64,000 nucleotides of DNA from NCBI GenBank assembly GCA_032622095.1, contig CP136066.1, positions 61,968,609 through 62,032,608 on the forward strand. The letters are read 5' to 3'. The DNA comes from Siphonodentalium dalli. Taxonomy: Eukaryota > Mollusca > Scaphopoda > Gadilida > Siphonodentaliidae. This document shows, piece after piece, positions 32,196-44,101 of the stretch. Below the pieces are notes generated by a model that saw nothing but the letters and a program-made list of their open reading frames with translations, searched no databases and was not told the origin of the DNA. Within the stretch, counting starts at the first letter, position 1. Each line of letters begins with the position of its first letter. Both the position numbers and the translations under genes were made by a program.

Positions 32196-33333
32196 TAGGC
32201 TTGCCACGATTATTCGATTAATCGACTAACCTTCGGCAGGTGCGGTAGTCGACGGTTATTTACTTTCGTCGACTAATCGCCCGAGGGGGGGGGGGGTATG
32301 GTTGTGTAACTTGTGTATCGATGTCATGCCTGGAAGTAACTGTTAACCGCGTATGCAGCACAATTCCGTTCCGGCGTCCTCTGCCTTTGATGTCGCCGCC
32401 GACATTTGGCGGTCATCTTCAAAGAATTATGTGTGCGACATGTTCACTACTAGTACGTGCCTGGTTGGCGGCATCCTTCAGTTTGTCTTTGATGTCTGCG
32501 CCGACTTTTCAGAGTCATCGCCGATGTGTGAGGGAATCTGATCAGCTATTGGTTGGAATATATGTCAGCGTGTTAGGCCATGGGCGGACCTGGGAAGGTT
32601 ACAAATAATTACCATTACATGTATTCTCGTTTGGTGCTTCAAGAAAACAATCCGACGTTTGCGAGTTCTTTGACAAGGGGTTACGTATATATTATAAACT
32701 ATTAATTTGTTTAATTATTTCTTGCAATTCTTTATTGAAAATGTCCAGGTTATACACGGCAGTAATTGTGACTGCATCCCCGTCACCCCAGGGTCCCCCA
32801 CAAAAGCTCAAATACCTCCCGCTGCCTACTAGTACCTATGTCTTCATTAACTGCATTGTAAGTGCACGCCTTTCGCCGCAATTTCACCGATTAATGTGAA
32901 GCACGTGACCTGCCGAAATACGTAGCGGCGGCTTGGGAGTCGCGATCGAGATTAGCTTTACTTTGTGCAATTTTGCACAGTTACTGTCACGTCATGCTCG
33001 TATGCAGTTTGCTCTAACTTTCCCAGAAACATCGGCAATATTGGCACTTGGCAGTATTTAATAGTAAGGGCCTGTTAAAAACTACATCGGGACGAATGAG
33101 ACTATGAGGGCATGAGTATTCCTTGTTGTATATGCAATAAAACAGTGTAAACACGGAACATCGACAGTAATAACTGTCTTTAAAATGAATGTAAAGAAGT
33201 CATCGTAATTTCGCATTTATCACTTGTTTACCTGGATGTAATACAGGGCGCATATATTACCGATTAATCGACTAACCGTCGATTATAGCTGCCGATTAGT
33301 CGATTATGAAAACTCATAGTCGTGGCAACCCTA
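32196..33333. mobile_element. hAT-like element (TAGGCTTGCCACGATT ends)
   Basis: TAGGCTTGCCACGATTATTC and CATAGTCGTGGCAACCCTA; exact duplication CTTTATTT at 32188-32195 and 33334-33341. Sub-terminal CGATTAATCGACTAACC repeats. 1138 bp, no transposase. Confidence 0.92.
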
Positions 33334-33341
33334 CTTTATTT

Positions 33342-34325
33342 CCAAGTCACATATGGTCAAGTGTGCTTTCATTTTATTGCTTATTTTCAGCTGAGTTCTG
33401 CATAGTTATTCTTATTTTGCTGTATCAGTAGATGGAATCCTGATTAAATTTTATTTTTCCAATAGCGCAGTGTAATTCTATCAAGTTGAATTTGGGTTAT
33501 TGTTGGCCATTGTGCAACTGATCCAACTTCTGATAACCTCTATATGTAGTATAGCATTAGTATTAACTATATATGACCTGTTTCTGTTCAAAACACATCA
33601 AAATAAGACTCAATAGCAGGAATGGAGAAAAAAAATTGGCATATGGAAAAAACAGTTTTTTGGACCCCATCATATGTGCCTGGAATTTTTTTCCGACCCC
33701 CCCCCCCCCCCCTGTAACTCTAGGAAAAATCATTGGATCAAACTCAAACTGTATCTTAATATGACTGATCCACATAAAAACGGTATTTGCAATTAAAGGA
33801 TACAAACTTGAGATATCATCCGGTAACGGAAAAAGGAGAAATTTTCTAAGTAAAAAAAAAGTTGAAATAAACTGGAAAAAAGGGAAATAACTCCATAAAA
33901 GGGCACATTCATTACTTGAGTAACACATAGTCTCAAACAGATCTGACATAATTTGATAAATCCACACCATATTTCACACAAGGTCGCAAAACGAATAAGA
34001 AATATCAAACTCAGAGGATGGCAATTTCTGAAGGAACCCTCAACGTTAATTGTTGTTGTATACCCGGTAACTTGTATTCTGATTTTTGTTTGATCTTTTA
34101 TCTGTAATATTAAAATTTCATTTATGATTATCATGTCATAATCTTATTACGCGGCGGGGAATTTACACCCCATTAATCATGCATCACAATTACCCATCAA
34201 ATGAAATTAATTACTGGTACATGTATGTTTCACACCTGAGAGGCTGAGACTCTCGCCCCGGTAAATATTGAAATCCAATGACTTCTGTGCGAGGTTTAAT
34301 CTTTTGGTCACAGTGACACTTTATG
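33342..34325. other. Unassigned stretch with one pearl-like core fragment
   Basis: 33640-33860 has a poly-C run, ATCATTGGATCAAACTCAAA and GAAGGAACC-type debris, related to 28195 and 31050. No gene. Confidence 0.4.
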
Positions 34326-34402
34326 TGATTACCGAAGTTAAGCAACTTTGAGTTCAATTAGTGCTTGGATGGGTGACTGGTGAGCGATTCCGAGTGCTGT
34401 TT
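34326..34402 (+). pseudogene. 5S rRNA-derived fragment (5S pseudogene or SINE head)
   Basis: GATTACCGAAGTTAAGCAAC followed by AGTGCTTGGATGGGTGAC and CGATTCCGAGTGCTGT aligns in order with the internal control region (A box, intermediate element, C box) and 3' half of animal 5S rRNA. The 5' half is not clearly recognisable, and no terminator T run follows. A 5S-derived SINE is plausible. Confidence 0.7.
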
Positions 34403-37400
34403 CATTGAAAATCCCAAACTAACCGTAGTCTAAGAGTAAAATCGGACAGCAACTGCACCATAGATCAGTGTGATGAATTATATTAACAGGTGCAAGAAGT
34501 TTGAGATGGAGAGAGGAATATTTGAAGAGAGGTACAGAGCGATTTGATATGTGGGTGAAGATGAAGAGATCAGGGAGCAAATTAACTGGTATCGCATCAC
34601 AATTTGGTACCCAAATTTTGATATTAAATAGTTATGCAATTTTGTATGAATTTTATATGAATTTAAAACAATGCTATATATCATGTCAATGTGAGGTTAT
34701 TTGCTAATAAAAAAATAAAAAGTTATTTGTTCCCTGGAAGAGATGATGAAGCTAAAAGTGCTTACAGGGAATGACACAGAGATGGAGTCAGTAGAGAGAA
34801 AACAGATGGTAGAGTCTTTCCAATCAAATCATATCTTCCAAACTTTCTGATGTAACTAATGAAAGTAGTTCCAATAGCAGTAAGATTGTGGCATACTAAA
34901 TATTTAACAATCTTACGCCTGTACTAGTAAATGCATGTGCTCAAGCATAATTGATATGTACAAAGGTATTCCAGCACACAGCGTCAAGAACAAAAGAGAA
35001 AGCACCATAGATGATAATACAACAAGTTCAGTAGTGGAATGACTTTGGAGTCAACGCAGTCAGAAGAACAACAACAACTTGTCTTGTTCCAGTCGAGGGC
35101 CAATTGGGTGAGATTTGGAGATCTTGGGTACTCTTGATAAGGCCAAACAAAATATACCTGTGTTTCTGGTGACATGCAAGAAAAAAAATAGGGGCGGGGG
35201 GAGGGGGGGGGGGGGTTGGCTTTTCATTTTATTTTATTTTCATCATTGCTCAAAATTAATATGAATGCGACCCCAAGCCAACTTCTCCTTGTTTGTAATT
35301 GACTTATAAAATAATAAAACTAAGTAGATTCCATTAGAATATAGTGTAATTTATTGTTTTATTGAATAAAACATGGAAAAGCATGATGCTTACAATAGAG
35401 ATCGATATTTGCCATGAAAAAGCTATTAACGTTCCCTGTTTGTGAACAATATTCAACCTGCTTAAAAGATCACCATCCTCCCACAAATGCTCAATGTTTG
35501 CATCCATACTAGGGCCCAAAAAAAAAAAATATCTCGGTTTCTGATAATACAGGGAAATTTTTCCAGGCAGGGATTTTTTTTTTAACCAGCCATTTGAAAG
35601 CGATAAAATAGTGTAGTACACCCCTTTAACATGTATTAAAGAGTTTTTAATATCACATACTTAGTGAGGTATGTCATTTTCCTTTAAGCAGGTGTACACC
35701 TACCGTATATCAGTTCACTTGATCCCAATAAACTTTCAGAGACAACTTACAATGTATATTTTTGCTACTAGAATGAGCTCCTGTGTGAAGAACCAAGGTA
35801 TTGGCTATGACCATGGGTTTAGAGTTATTCCTCTTGCATGGAATATCTCTCTGATGTTCATGGGCTTGAGGTAATGAGGTTACACATTTTATGCCATCCT
35901 ATTCAGTTGTGCCTATGCAATTTTTTCAGGTGGTGCTGAAAGTGAGATCGTTTTATGTAAATAAATACTTGCCATTTCAATCAAACATATTGTATGTTCA
36001 TTCCCTCATATTTCTCTTCATAGAAGATCATTATTTTTATATGACAACTTGTCCATATTATCAAATCACTAAATAGTATTGTTGTTCAAGGTCACATATT
36101 TCCGACCTATTTCGTTTCAACCCCGGAAAGTTTTAATTAGCAGAATTTATTACCTGCTACATGTATCTTTCAGTGCAGTTAACAGCAAGTTATCACATAC
36201 AGTACATGTTTGGACATCAGATGATCAGAAATAAATGCGGGTTTAATATTTGCATACAGTGTGAGTTGTTTCTATCTTACTAGTATTTGCTACTAAGTCG
36301 GTATAAAGATCAAAGAGTCTGCCGTAAATAGTTACGCTGAGTTGATTCGCGTGACCCGCACGCGTTTGTTGAATGACACAGTGACCCAGTTAGTGTGTCC
36401 TTCATAACAGGCAGTTGTTTATTTAAATTGGGTTAAGCTCTGGTTTCTGTGAATACTCCAGGATGCCTATGCATTTTATATTGGATACTTCTGGTCAATG
36501 GTGACGGCGATTTCGGCTTTTACCTGGGCAATATTGATTGTCGACACTAATTCTCAGGGCTGATTACGGAATACGGACTGCCATTTTCCCGCCAAAACGT
36601 ACGTGCTTTTCACTGCTTAATTTTGTCGCAAACAGAGTTGTCTTTCAAGCATGGTTTGTCGCCAATTCCACGAAGGAATTCAAGGGCGCTACCAGTATAA
36701 TACATTGTAAAATACACAGCACAATAAAAAGATAGGGGGGTTTCCAAAGTGACTTGTCAGGGTATGTTTGATTTAAGCCATGCTACTAGTATTCGCGGCG
36801 TATAGCATGGTCGACCGGGTTGTCTTATATTTATATCTAGAATGCGCGATTTCATACGCCGGCCTACACATGTGTCAGTTGTGTTTGCGATGCCGTGGGT
36901 GATTATAGTTCTGCTGTTGGTATTGGGAAAACAAAATATTAACACACGGACATGTTATTGCGGACTTCTGGGAGAAAAAATTGAGACTGGCAAGAAAATC
37001 TCAGCCAGGCCGGGTACAGTACACCTTTTAATGCCTACCTATAACTACAGAATGTTGAGAAGATCTATGTCCAAACTCATTTAAAAAAAATTCTATTAAC
37101 CACTACCCCTTCACATAACACATTGAGGTTATTAACGTATATAGGCTCAATCATGAACCATTTATAAGCCTAAAAGACATCGTTTTATTCTTGTCTCATG
37201 TTCCCTATTTTCGAGGTACCGGTACTATGGCAGTAGTCCGTTATATTGCAATGAAATTCCCGTTTTTGGATGTGTTTTGTGAGCATGATTTACACAGTTA
37301 ATTAACTTAATTATGCTAATGACGCATTAAATTCAATTAATGACTGCAACTAATAGAAAATGGGAGATGATTTTGCATATTTGTACATGGAATTTTTCCA

Positions 37401-37563
37401 GGTGGCACAAAAATAAAACGGGATGCGTACGAATTTTGCAAAATGAACAAAATGAAAACCGTCGGGAGCTCCGAAATAGGGGCGGGCGGGTCACCGGAAA
37501 CACAGGTATATATTGTTTTGGCCTAACATATAACATAAGTCATAACATTAACAGGGTACCATA
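34403..37563. other. Unassigned intergenic stretch
   Basis: Poly-G tracts at 35185-35215. Sequence at 35150-35280 is an inverted relative of 15580-15685. No gene, RNA or bounded element recognised. Confidence 0.4.
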
Positions 37564-37565
37564 TA

Positions 37566-37972
37566 CTCTCGGGCTCCAAATAAAAGTGCAGACCCAAATA
37601 ATAGTGCAGGGGGGGAATTCCCTTGACAGTTAATAAAAGTGCAGACCCATATAATAGTGCAGGGGAACTCTGAGCAAAACATCAACTGTGGTTATACAAA
37701 TTATTTTTATAGCAGGTCAAGTATAGGAGTCAACATAGTATGTATCATGTGGTGTTTTGGTATGCGATATACTTGAATATTTACATGCAAAACGTTATCA
37801 GTAAGCTCATCATTTTGATATCAGAATCATATAGAAATCTTGAGTGTGTGCTGATTTCAATTTTTATAGCCTCAAAATTAATAAACGTGCAGACCCAAAT
37901 AAGCACTGTGCAGGGGGGAAATTTCCCAAGAAAATAATAAACGTGCATGCATGTTTATTTGGAGCCCAAGAG
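37566..37972. mobile_element. Family H TIR element, copy 1
   Basis: CTCTCGGGCTCCAAATAAA on the left faces TTTATTTGGAGCCCAAGAG on the right; TA left, TT right. Repeated AATAAAAGTGCAGACCCAAA / AATAATAGTGCAGG motifs lie inside. Confidence 0.7.
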
Positions 37973-38093
37973 TTTATTACTCTAATCAATGTTTCGGAGA
38001 TCCTGGATACTATACCCATATCAACATTTTGGGTCTTGGCCAAGTTGGGGTAGCCGATTCTGTAAAAATGGAAACAAGCAGAGTCGGAAAGTC

Positions 38094-38155
38094 AGCAGCC
38101 AAGAGGTAGCGTACTTGTCTCTTGTGCAAACGGACCAGGGATGACAACCTGATCA
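38094..38155 (+). repeat. Possible tRNA-derived SINE head
   Basis: GAGGTAGCGTACTTGTCTCT resembles an A-box-bearing tRNA-like head, but the expected B box is degenerate. Weak. Confidence 0.25.
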
Positions 38156-39642
38156 GGGTATTCAAATAAAAATCAGAACTCGGTCAGATACCAAGTTTGT
38201 CAGACTGAAAAGTCTCATTCGAGATTGATCACTGAATACAGATCTGAATGCAAAATGTTGACTTCCTCCAATTACAACATTTGTCCAGGTATGATGATTG
38301 TTGAATGTTGTTGTGGGTGCAGTACACTGTGTGCAGACATTAATGGGTGACCCGTGTACACACCCCGGGCCCGGTGCATGTTAAACGGTGTGTGAAAGTT
38401 AAAGAACGCTACTGGAGTCACCATTTTGAAGGGTTATAAAGCTAGTCGGCCGTGGTATCACCTGGACCAGTGTGTCAATAACTGGAAGGTTCCAGGCTGC
38501 ACTGGAATATCTACCAGTGTCCACAGATACATATACAGTCAGCCTAACTTGTAGAGCTAAAACATGGGATCCCTAAAACATGGCAGACACAGAGTGACAC
38601 TGACAGACACAACAACAGAGATGGTCACATCACTTCCCAGGATAAAACTGACTCATAGTAACACTTAATGCAAATGTGATGATATTAATAATTATTTATC
38701 ACTTAAAACGTACATCCATGTGATACGCATTAACATTCCAATGACGCTTCGTTTCCGCATCTGTGATTTCTGGCACAATTCCCTGAAACAGTGAAAATCA
38801 TGGAAGTTGGGGGAAAAAGTACCGACCAGAAGATTTGCCTAATAAAATGGGATGATAGTGCGGTGAATCATGATTAAACATATTGTCCTGAATATGCGCC
38901 AATTCACTGAATTGCTATATATTTACCTGCTGTCCCCGAAAGTGTGATAATCACCTGAGAATTGCAGTAAATGTACCAAAATATCGCTTATGCTGCGACC
39001 TCGTCGATCTAAAAATAGTAACAGACAATTTTCTCAAGAAGATCTCGCACCTTATCACATCGTAGTGATTTATTTCAAATAAATAAAATAAATAAAATCT
39101 TGTAAATATTCATTAGTTTTATACATTTGTTATATTAAAAAAGTTAATATCTTTAGTTTTTTATATAATTTTTATAAAAATTATACCAATGTTGCTTAGA
39201 AACAGAAAACATCATGGCGGGCTTTTATCTCCGTGTTGGCATTTAACGTGCGATGAAGTTTTTGCATTAAGCTGGCCGATAACAAACTCCCGTCCTCTGA
39301 ATTTTGTTATACAAGCGAAGCATCGTTTCCTGTAGCAGGTTTGTCTCTTTTGGCATTAAATTATTGCGTTTATGTCTCGTACCATGTTTGTTTCTCGAGG
39401 TATGAGCAATTTCAAATTTGTAAAAATTGCTAAAATTGTATTGTATTTGTAATATTTGTATACTTTGCAAGGACGTGACAGAAAAATTGAACACCAAAAC
39501 AATATGGAAAATTGGAAATGTTTGTATCAATCTATACGATAGGAGAGAGAATGACAATCATAACAATATTTATCTCATTGAAAATGGATGTAGACTGTAG
39601 TTATTAAGTTAATTGGAGTTAGATATCATATTGCCAACTACA
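38156..39642. other. Unassigned intergenic stretch
   Basis: AT-rich, with poly-T/A segments around 39080-39190. No feature recognised. Confidence 0.3.
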
Positions 39643-41777
39643 CTCTATCTATCTATCTATTGATACTGGTAGACCCCCACATGTGGGTGTTATCACCAGG
39701 CGCAGTCAGTGCAAGTTAGTGGAGAATAGAGTGATAGGGTGACAAGTTTGTCAGTTAAAAGAATATGTACAGATAAAAGCATTTTAAAAACAAAGGTTGC
39801 TGTCAGGTTCATGGTTGTAGCTGATAAGCTCTCCTCCTGAACTGGTCAGGGTCAGAGAGCTTGATCAGATCAGGCGGGAGTTGGTTCCAGAGTATAGCAG
39901 TTGATGGGAAGAATGAATGTCTAAAATAGTTTGGCCCAGTATGAATTCGACGATAAGTGTCAGCGTTGCTATATCTGCTGTGTCTGAGTGGTTTCTGAAG
40001 GTAATCTGGGATTGTAATATCTACGTGATTATGGACTATTTTACTGAAGAGGGATAATTTTGAGATGGTTCTTCTGTCCTCAAGGGGTTTCAGTTCTAAT
40101 TCTGTCCTCATTTTTGACAAACTTGAGAATCTTGAATAGTCATTAAAAATCCAACGGATGGCCCGATTTTGTACTCGTTCAATTTTAGTTATGTTTTCTG
40201 AGGTATGAGGGGACCAAATTGCAGCGGCATACTCTAACTTTTGTCTAACCATGGCCTGATAAGCTGCTTTCTTGAGTGCTTTATTTTGTGTTTTGATATT
40301 CCTTTTTAAGAATCCCAGGGACTGATTTGCACTTAGAGTTGTTCGTTGTATGTGGGCATTAAATGAGAGATTGTTTGTGAAGTCGATTCCCAAATATCGC
40401 GCGTTATTGACATGATCAAGTATTTGGGAGTGTAGGATGTAGTCCCAAATTATGGGTTTTGCTTTGCGGCTGACTGTGAGGACTTGGCATTTTGAGGGGT
40501 TGAAGGCCATATCCCAATTTTGCTCCCATGTCTGTAGTTTGTTTAGGTCATTTTGTAATTGTTCGCAGTCTTTTGAGTTTGTTATTGTCATGTATAGTGC
40601 GGTGTCATCAGCAAATAAGCGTGTTTGAGCAGTTATGTGGTTTGGTAAATCATTGATGTACACCAGGAACATCAGGGGCCCTAGGACAGAGCCCTGGGGT
40701 ACCCCAGATGTCACTGAGACTTCAGAGGAGGCATCCCCCTCCAGGACAACAACTTGGGTTCTGTTGTTGAGAAAGGCTCTGATCCAGTTTAATGTGGTTC
40801 CACCAATGCCGTAATGATCAAGTTTATAGAGCAATTTGCCATGGTTTACCTTGTCAAAGGCTTTACTGAAATCAAGCAAGATAAGATCAGTCTGCTGTCC
40901 TGCAGCAAGGCGTCTCAAAAGATCATCAGCTAGTTGCACGAGTTGTGTTTCACATGATTTTCTTTCCCTGAAGCCATGCTGCAGATCAGAGAGGATCTTA
41001 TTCTTTTTTAGATGCTTCGTGATGTTGGATGCGATGATGTGCTCAGTTAGTTTGCAGATGATACAGGTGAGGGTGATCGGTCTATAATTTGCCGGGTTTG
41101 TTTTATCACCCTTCTTGTATACAGGAACCACATTACCCTTTGTCCAGTCCTGTGGGAGGACACCTTCCTTCAAGGTCTTTTGAATAAGATTGGTAAGAAG
41201 GGGGGCAATTTCGTATCGGAGTTGTTTCAGAATAATTGGTTTAATATTGTCTGGCCCAGCTGCTTTATTTATTTTAAGATTTGATAGGAGTTTAAGGATT
41301 CCTTCCTCTGATACCTCTATGTTTTCCATGTTGGGATATCCAAAGTTGTTGGTGGTCACAAAGGTTTCACTGAAATGGCCCCTGATGGAGGCTAGGGAGA
41401 ATTGTGACAGAGTGAGAGGGTTCCTGGGTGAGAAGACTGACTGAAATTGATTATTTAGGGTATTTGCTTTGTCTATATTGTTTGTTTGTATTTTACCTGC
41501 TGGGTCTTTTATGGGCCCAATGCTTCTCTGAGACTGTCGGGTATTCTTAATGAATGAGAACAGACTCTTAGTAATTGGTCGGTAGTTGTTGTTTTGAGAG
41601 TCGTCACGTGAGTTTTCATTGGCAACTTCAAGGATGGTGCTGAGGTGTTTGTCATATGCCAGCTTAATTTCTTTCTTAGCTAGACGTTTCATGGCCCTGT
41701 GCTTTTGTTTAATTACTGGGCTGACTGATCTTTTCATCTGTTGGTATAAGTGGTCCCTCCTTTTGATAATGCGCTAC
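39643..41777 (-). mobile_element. Non-LTR retrotransposon, 5'-truncated, with (ATAG)n 3' tail
   Basis: The element covers the reverse transcriptase ORF, a roughly 165-bp 3' UTR and a short ATAG microsatellite tail (39644-39660 as CTAT on the plus strand). An in-frame stop lies just upstream of the residual frame near 41777. The endonuclease half expected for this class is absent, so the copy is 5'-truncated. An uninterrupted ORF argues for recent insertion. Confidence 0.85.
39809..41737 (-). CDS. Reverse transcriptase (non-LTR ORF2 fragment, 642 aa)
   Basis: The protein copies element RNA into DNA at the target site. Visible RT motifs: VVPVYKKGDKTNPANYRPIT (residues 203-222), HGFRERKSCETQL (254-266), catalytic motif A LILLDFSKAFD (285-295), SGVPQGSVLGP (344-354) and catalytic FADD (375-378). 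The C-terminal part has YLGIDFTNNLSFNAHI and the AAAIWSPHTSENITKIERVQ thumb-type region usual in Jockey/CR1/Rex-like elements. No endonuclease, RNase H or integrase is present. The frame is open 14 codons upstream of the chosen Met, so the annotated Met is probably internal to the original ORF. Confidence 0.93.
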   Translation of the reverse strand: MKRSVSPVIKQKHRAMKRLAKKEIKLAYDKHLSTILEVANENSRDDSQNNNYRPITKSLFSFIKNTRQSQRSIGPIKDPAGKIQTNNIDKANTLNNQFQSVFSPRNPLTLSQFSLASIRGHFSETFVTTNNFGYPNMENIEVSEEGILKLLSNLKINKAAGPDNIKPIILKQLRYEIAPLLTNLIQKTLKEGVLPQDWTKGNVVPVYKKGDKTNPANYRPITLTCIICKLTEHIIASNITKHLKKNKILSDLQHGFRERKSCETQLVQLADDLLRRLAAGQQTDLILLDFSKAFDKVNHGKLLYKLDHYGIGGTTLNWIRAFLNNRTQVVVLEGDASSEVSVTSGVPQGSVLGPLMFLVYINDLPNHITAQTRLFADDTALYMTITNSKDCEQLQNDLNKLQTWEQNWDMAFNPSKCQVLTVSRKAKPIIWDYILHSQILDHVNNARYLGIDFTNNLSFNAHIQRTTLSANQSLGFLKRNIKTQNKALKKAAYQAMVRQKLEYAAAIWSPHTSENITKIERVQNRAIRWIFNDYSRFSSLSKMRTELELKPLEDRRTISKLSLFSKIVHNHVDITIPDYLQKPLRHSRYSNADTYRRIHTGPNYFRHSFFPSTAILWNQLPPDLIKLSDPDQFRRRAYQLQP

Positions 41778-42929
41778 ACTACACTACAGCATTACTTTAC
41801 AGCCTAGTAAGTACAGGCCTACACTTAGGCTACAGGCTACAAGGGGAGCTCATAAAAGCCGAACACAACCGAACATAACCGAACACAAGTCCAAATAATG
41901 GGAAATTTCACGAATAAAGTTCATAGGCATATGTATTCATGTTCACACTATTACTATACGAACTTTGGTGGAGTTCGGGCCAATAATAAGTGTTTTATTC
42001 GATATTTTGTAAAACGCGTTTAGTGTTCGGCATAGAAAAGCCGAACACAAGTTTATGTTCGACACTCAGTCACCGGTAATTAATTAACACATAGATATGC
42101 ATAGATGTGGCGTTAGCTGGCGTTTGAGATATATAACTCTATATACAGTCTACTAAATATAAGACCACCTTGTAAAGTTCATAGGCATATGTATTCACGT
42201 TCATACTATTACTATACGAAGTTTGGTGGAGTTTGGTTCAATAATGAGTGTTTTGTTGGGTGTTTTGTATAACGCGTTTGTGTTTGGCATAGAAAAGCCG
42301 AACACAAACTTCTGTCCATGATTAGATTATCCGCTGATAGATGATAATTAATATCTGCCAGAAGGGATTTGGCAGGTTTAATTCGCGAGAAAAAACGTGT
42401 TTTGTTGTCCATTTTCGTCTGCATTCTCACTAAAATGTTACCCCCCGTTATTATTACAAGTCATTTCGTACAATGTGGTAGTTTAGATGGATCATACTGG
42501 ACAAATGCGAACATATCAGCACGCCCCGGACTTCTAAGAAGTAGTAAATTGGTTGTCGAGTTAAGATACTCATGCGGAAATGGTTCGGAGAATATAATAC
42601 TAACCACAAAACAAATAGTTTATTGCAATCATAAGTAAACATTGTAAAATTATATATAATAGTGTTCTTGTTGGCGACATAACATCTCTTGGTGATGGTG
42701 CAGGGAATTCTGGTGGAATTGATGTCAATCATAGTATATGTTCAAAGTACTATACAATATACTTATATGCAAATTCTGTCCTCGGCGGAACGGATTTGGG
42801 CAGAGTTTGTTCTCCTTGAAGTCAATGGATGGAAATGGCTCTGATGCGTGCCTAACTTTTGTGTATATATCATGCTGTATGGTGGAAGCCGATATAAAGC
42901 CAGTGTTCAACTTATCGTAGAAACACATG

Positions 42930-43403
42930 CATCGAATACCGATTGAATTGAAATGAATTGTCTGAATACGAATAAAGAGCGTTTCGTATTGTATCTTTTT
43001 AAAAGTCTGATATGCAGGAATTTAAGATCGTTTTCAAAAATGTTCCTGATATGACAGGAATGTGATATGAAAGGAATAATTATTTTGCGCCAAGATACAT
43101 TTTGACGCTTGCTAGGGTTGATTGATCTAGTTTTGCATGCCTTTACTCTTTTAGTCTGACATGGCTTCTTGGCAATAGCCGCGGTTTTCGGTATCGCCAA
43201 ACGTCCGTCAGTCGAAATTTGCCGAAGATTCTGGCATAAATTAAATTGGTCACCAAGCGATGACTTAGTAAAAAGTCATTGATTTTCAATTGCTGGCACT
43301 CTACATGAAACCATCGGTCACACATATCGCAGCCGATGCTGCGTATCTCGTGACATTCCTGGGAACAAACACCACATGGGTAAATCAATTTGGAATTAGG
43401 CAT
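42930..43403 (-). pseudogene. PHD-finger gene fragment inside the Mutator-like element
   Basis: The frame from 43403 starts MPNSKLIYPCGVCSQECHEI and continues IGCDMCDRWFHVECQQL: C-x2-C, C-x2-C-x4-H-x2-C, i.e. the first six ligands of a PHD finger. A frame change in a T5 tract then moves coding to another frame (GDQFNLCQNLRQISTDGRLA), which holds one of the last two Cys positions, and then a Lys/Arg-rich tail. PHD fingers read methylated histone tails; here it is broken. It may be captured host sequence or part of an element ORF. Confidence 0.6.
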
Positions 43404-43711
43404 GTAGAATTTTCAGACCTGTGATCAGAATGCCAAATACTGCTGAGATTGTGATTTGCCAAATAATATCATACCACATTCTTATATAGAACTCACTTTC
43501 TTGTCACTCAAATATTGTTTTTACAATCGTACGTTGTCTTTCATGGCGGGGCCCACCAAAAGCATGTTGTTTCTATAATAGTAGGCGCCATCAAATACTG
43601 ATTGCAACTAACTGTCAAAACACTGAACTACAATAGGTGAGAGACCGCCACCAACAACAATTAAAGCCTTTCGGCTTATATATTAATTATCACCTAGCTA
43701 GACAGCCGTTA

Positions 43712-44101
43712 CTCTTGAGTGCATAATAAAAGTACAGGGTGGAATAATAGTACAGGTTGGAAAATGTCGCATAACTGAATAATAGTACAGGGGGGGAATA
43801 AACGTAAAGACTGGAAATATTAGTACCAAACATCCGCACAAAATGTATCATCTGACTGGTTTACTGATGCCATGTGACAGAAATAGTTTCGATGGATAGC
43901 CAGGTCTGTGAATCTGCAGTGTGCTGATAACTGTATGTCAACAATCAGAGTTCATTTCTTTATAAATAACACAATTTAGATTGGTGAATTATTTCTTTTT
44001 GTTAATTTAATAAACGTACAGGGCCAAATAACGATCATACAGGTGGGAATTTTACCTCGATTTTAATAATCGTACATGTATGTTTATTAGGCACTCAAGA
44101 G
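43712..44101. mobile_element. Family H TIR element, copy 2, nested in Mutator-like element
   Basis: CTCTTGAGTGCATAATAAA and TTTATTAGGCACTCAAGAG, flanked by TA on both sides (43710-43711, 44102-44103). 390 bp; internal AATAATAGTACAGG repeats match copy 1. Confidence 0.75.

Noticed and set aside
42369-43200. Several short ORFs on both strands in the Mutator-like element
   Set aside because: Apart from the PHD fragment they overlap TIR copies and show no recognisable domain.
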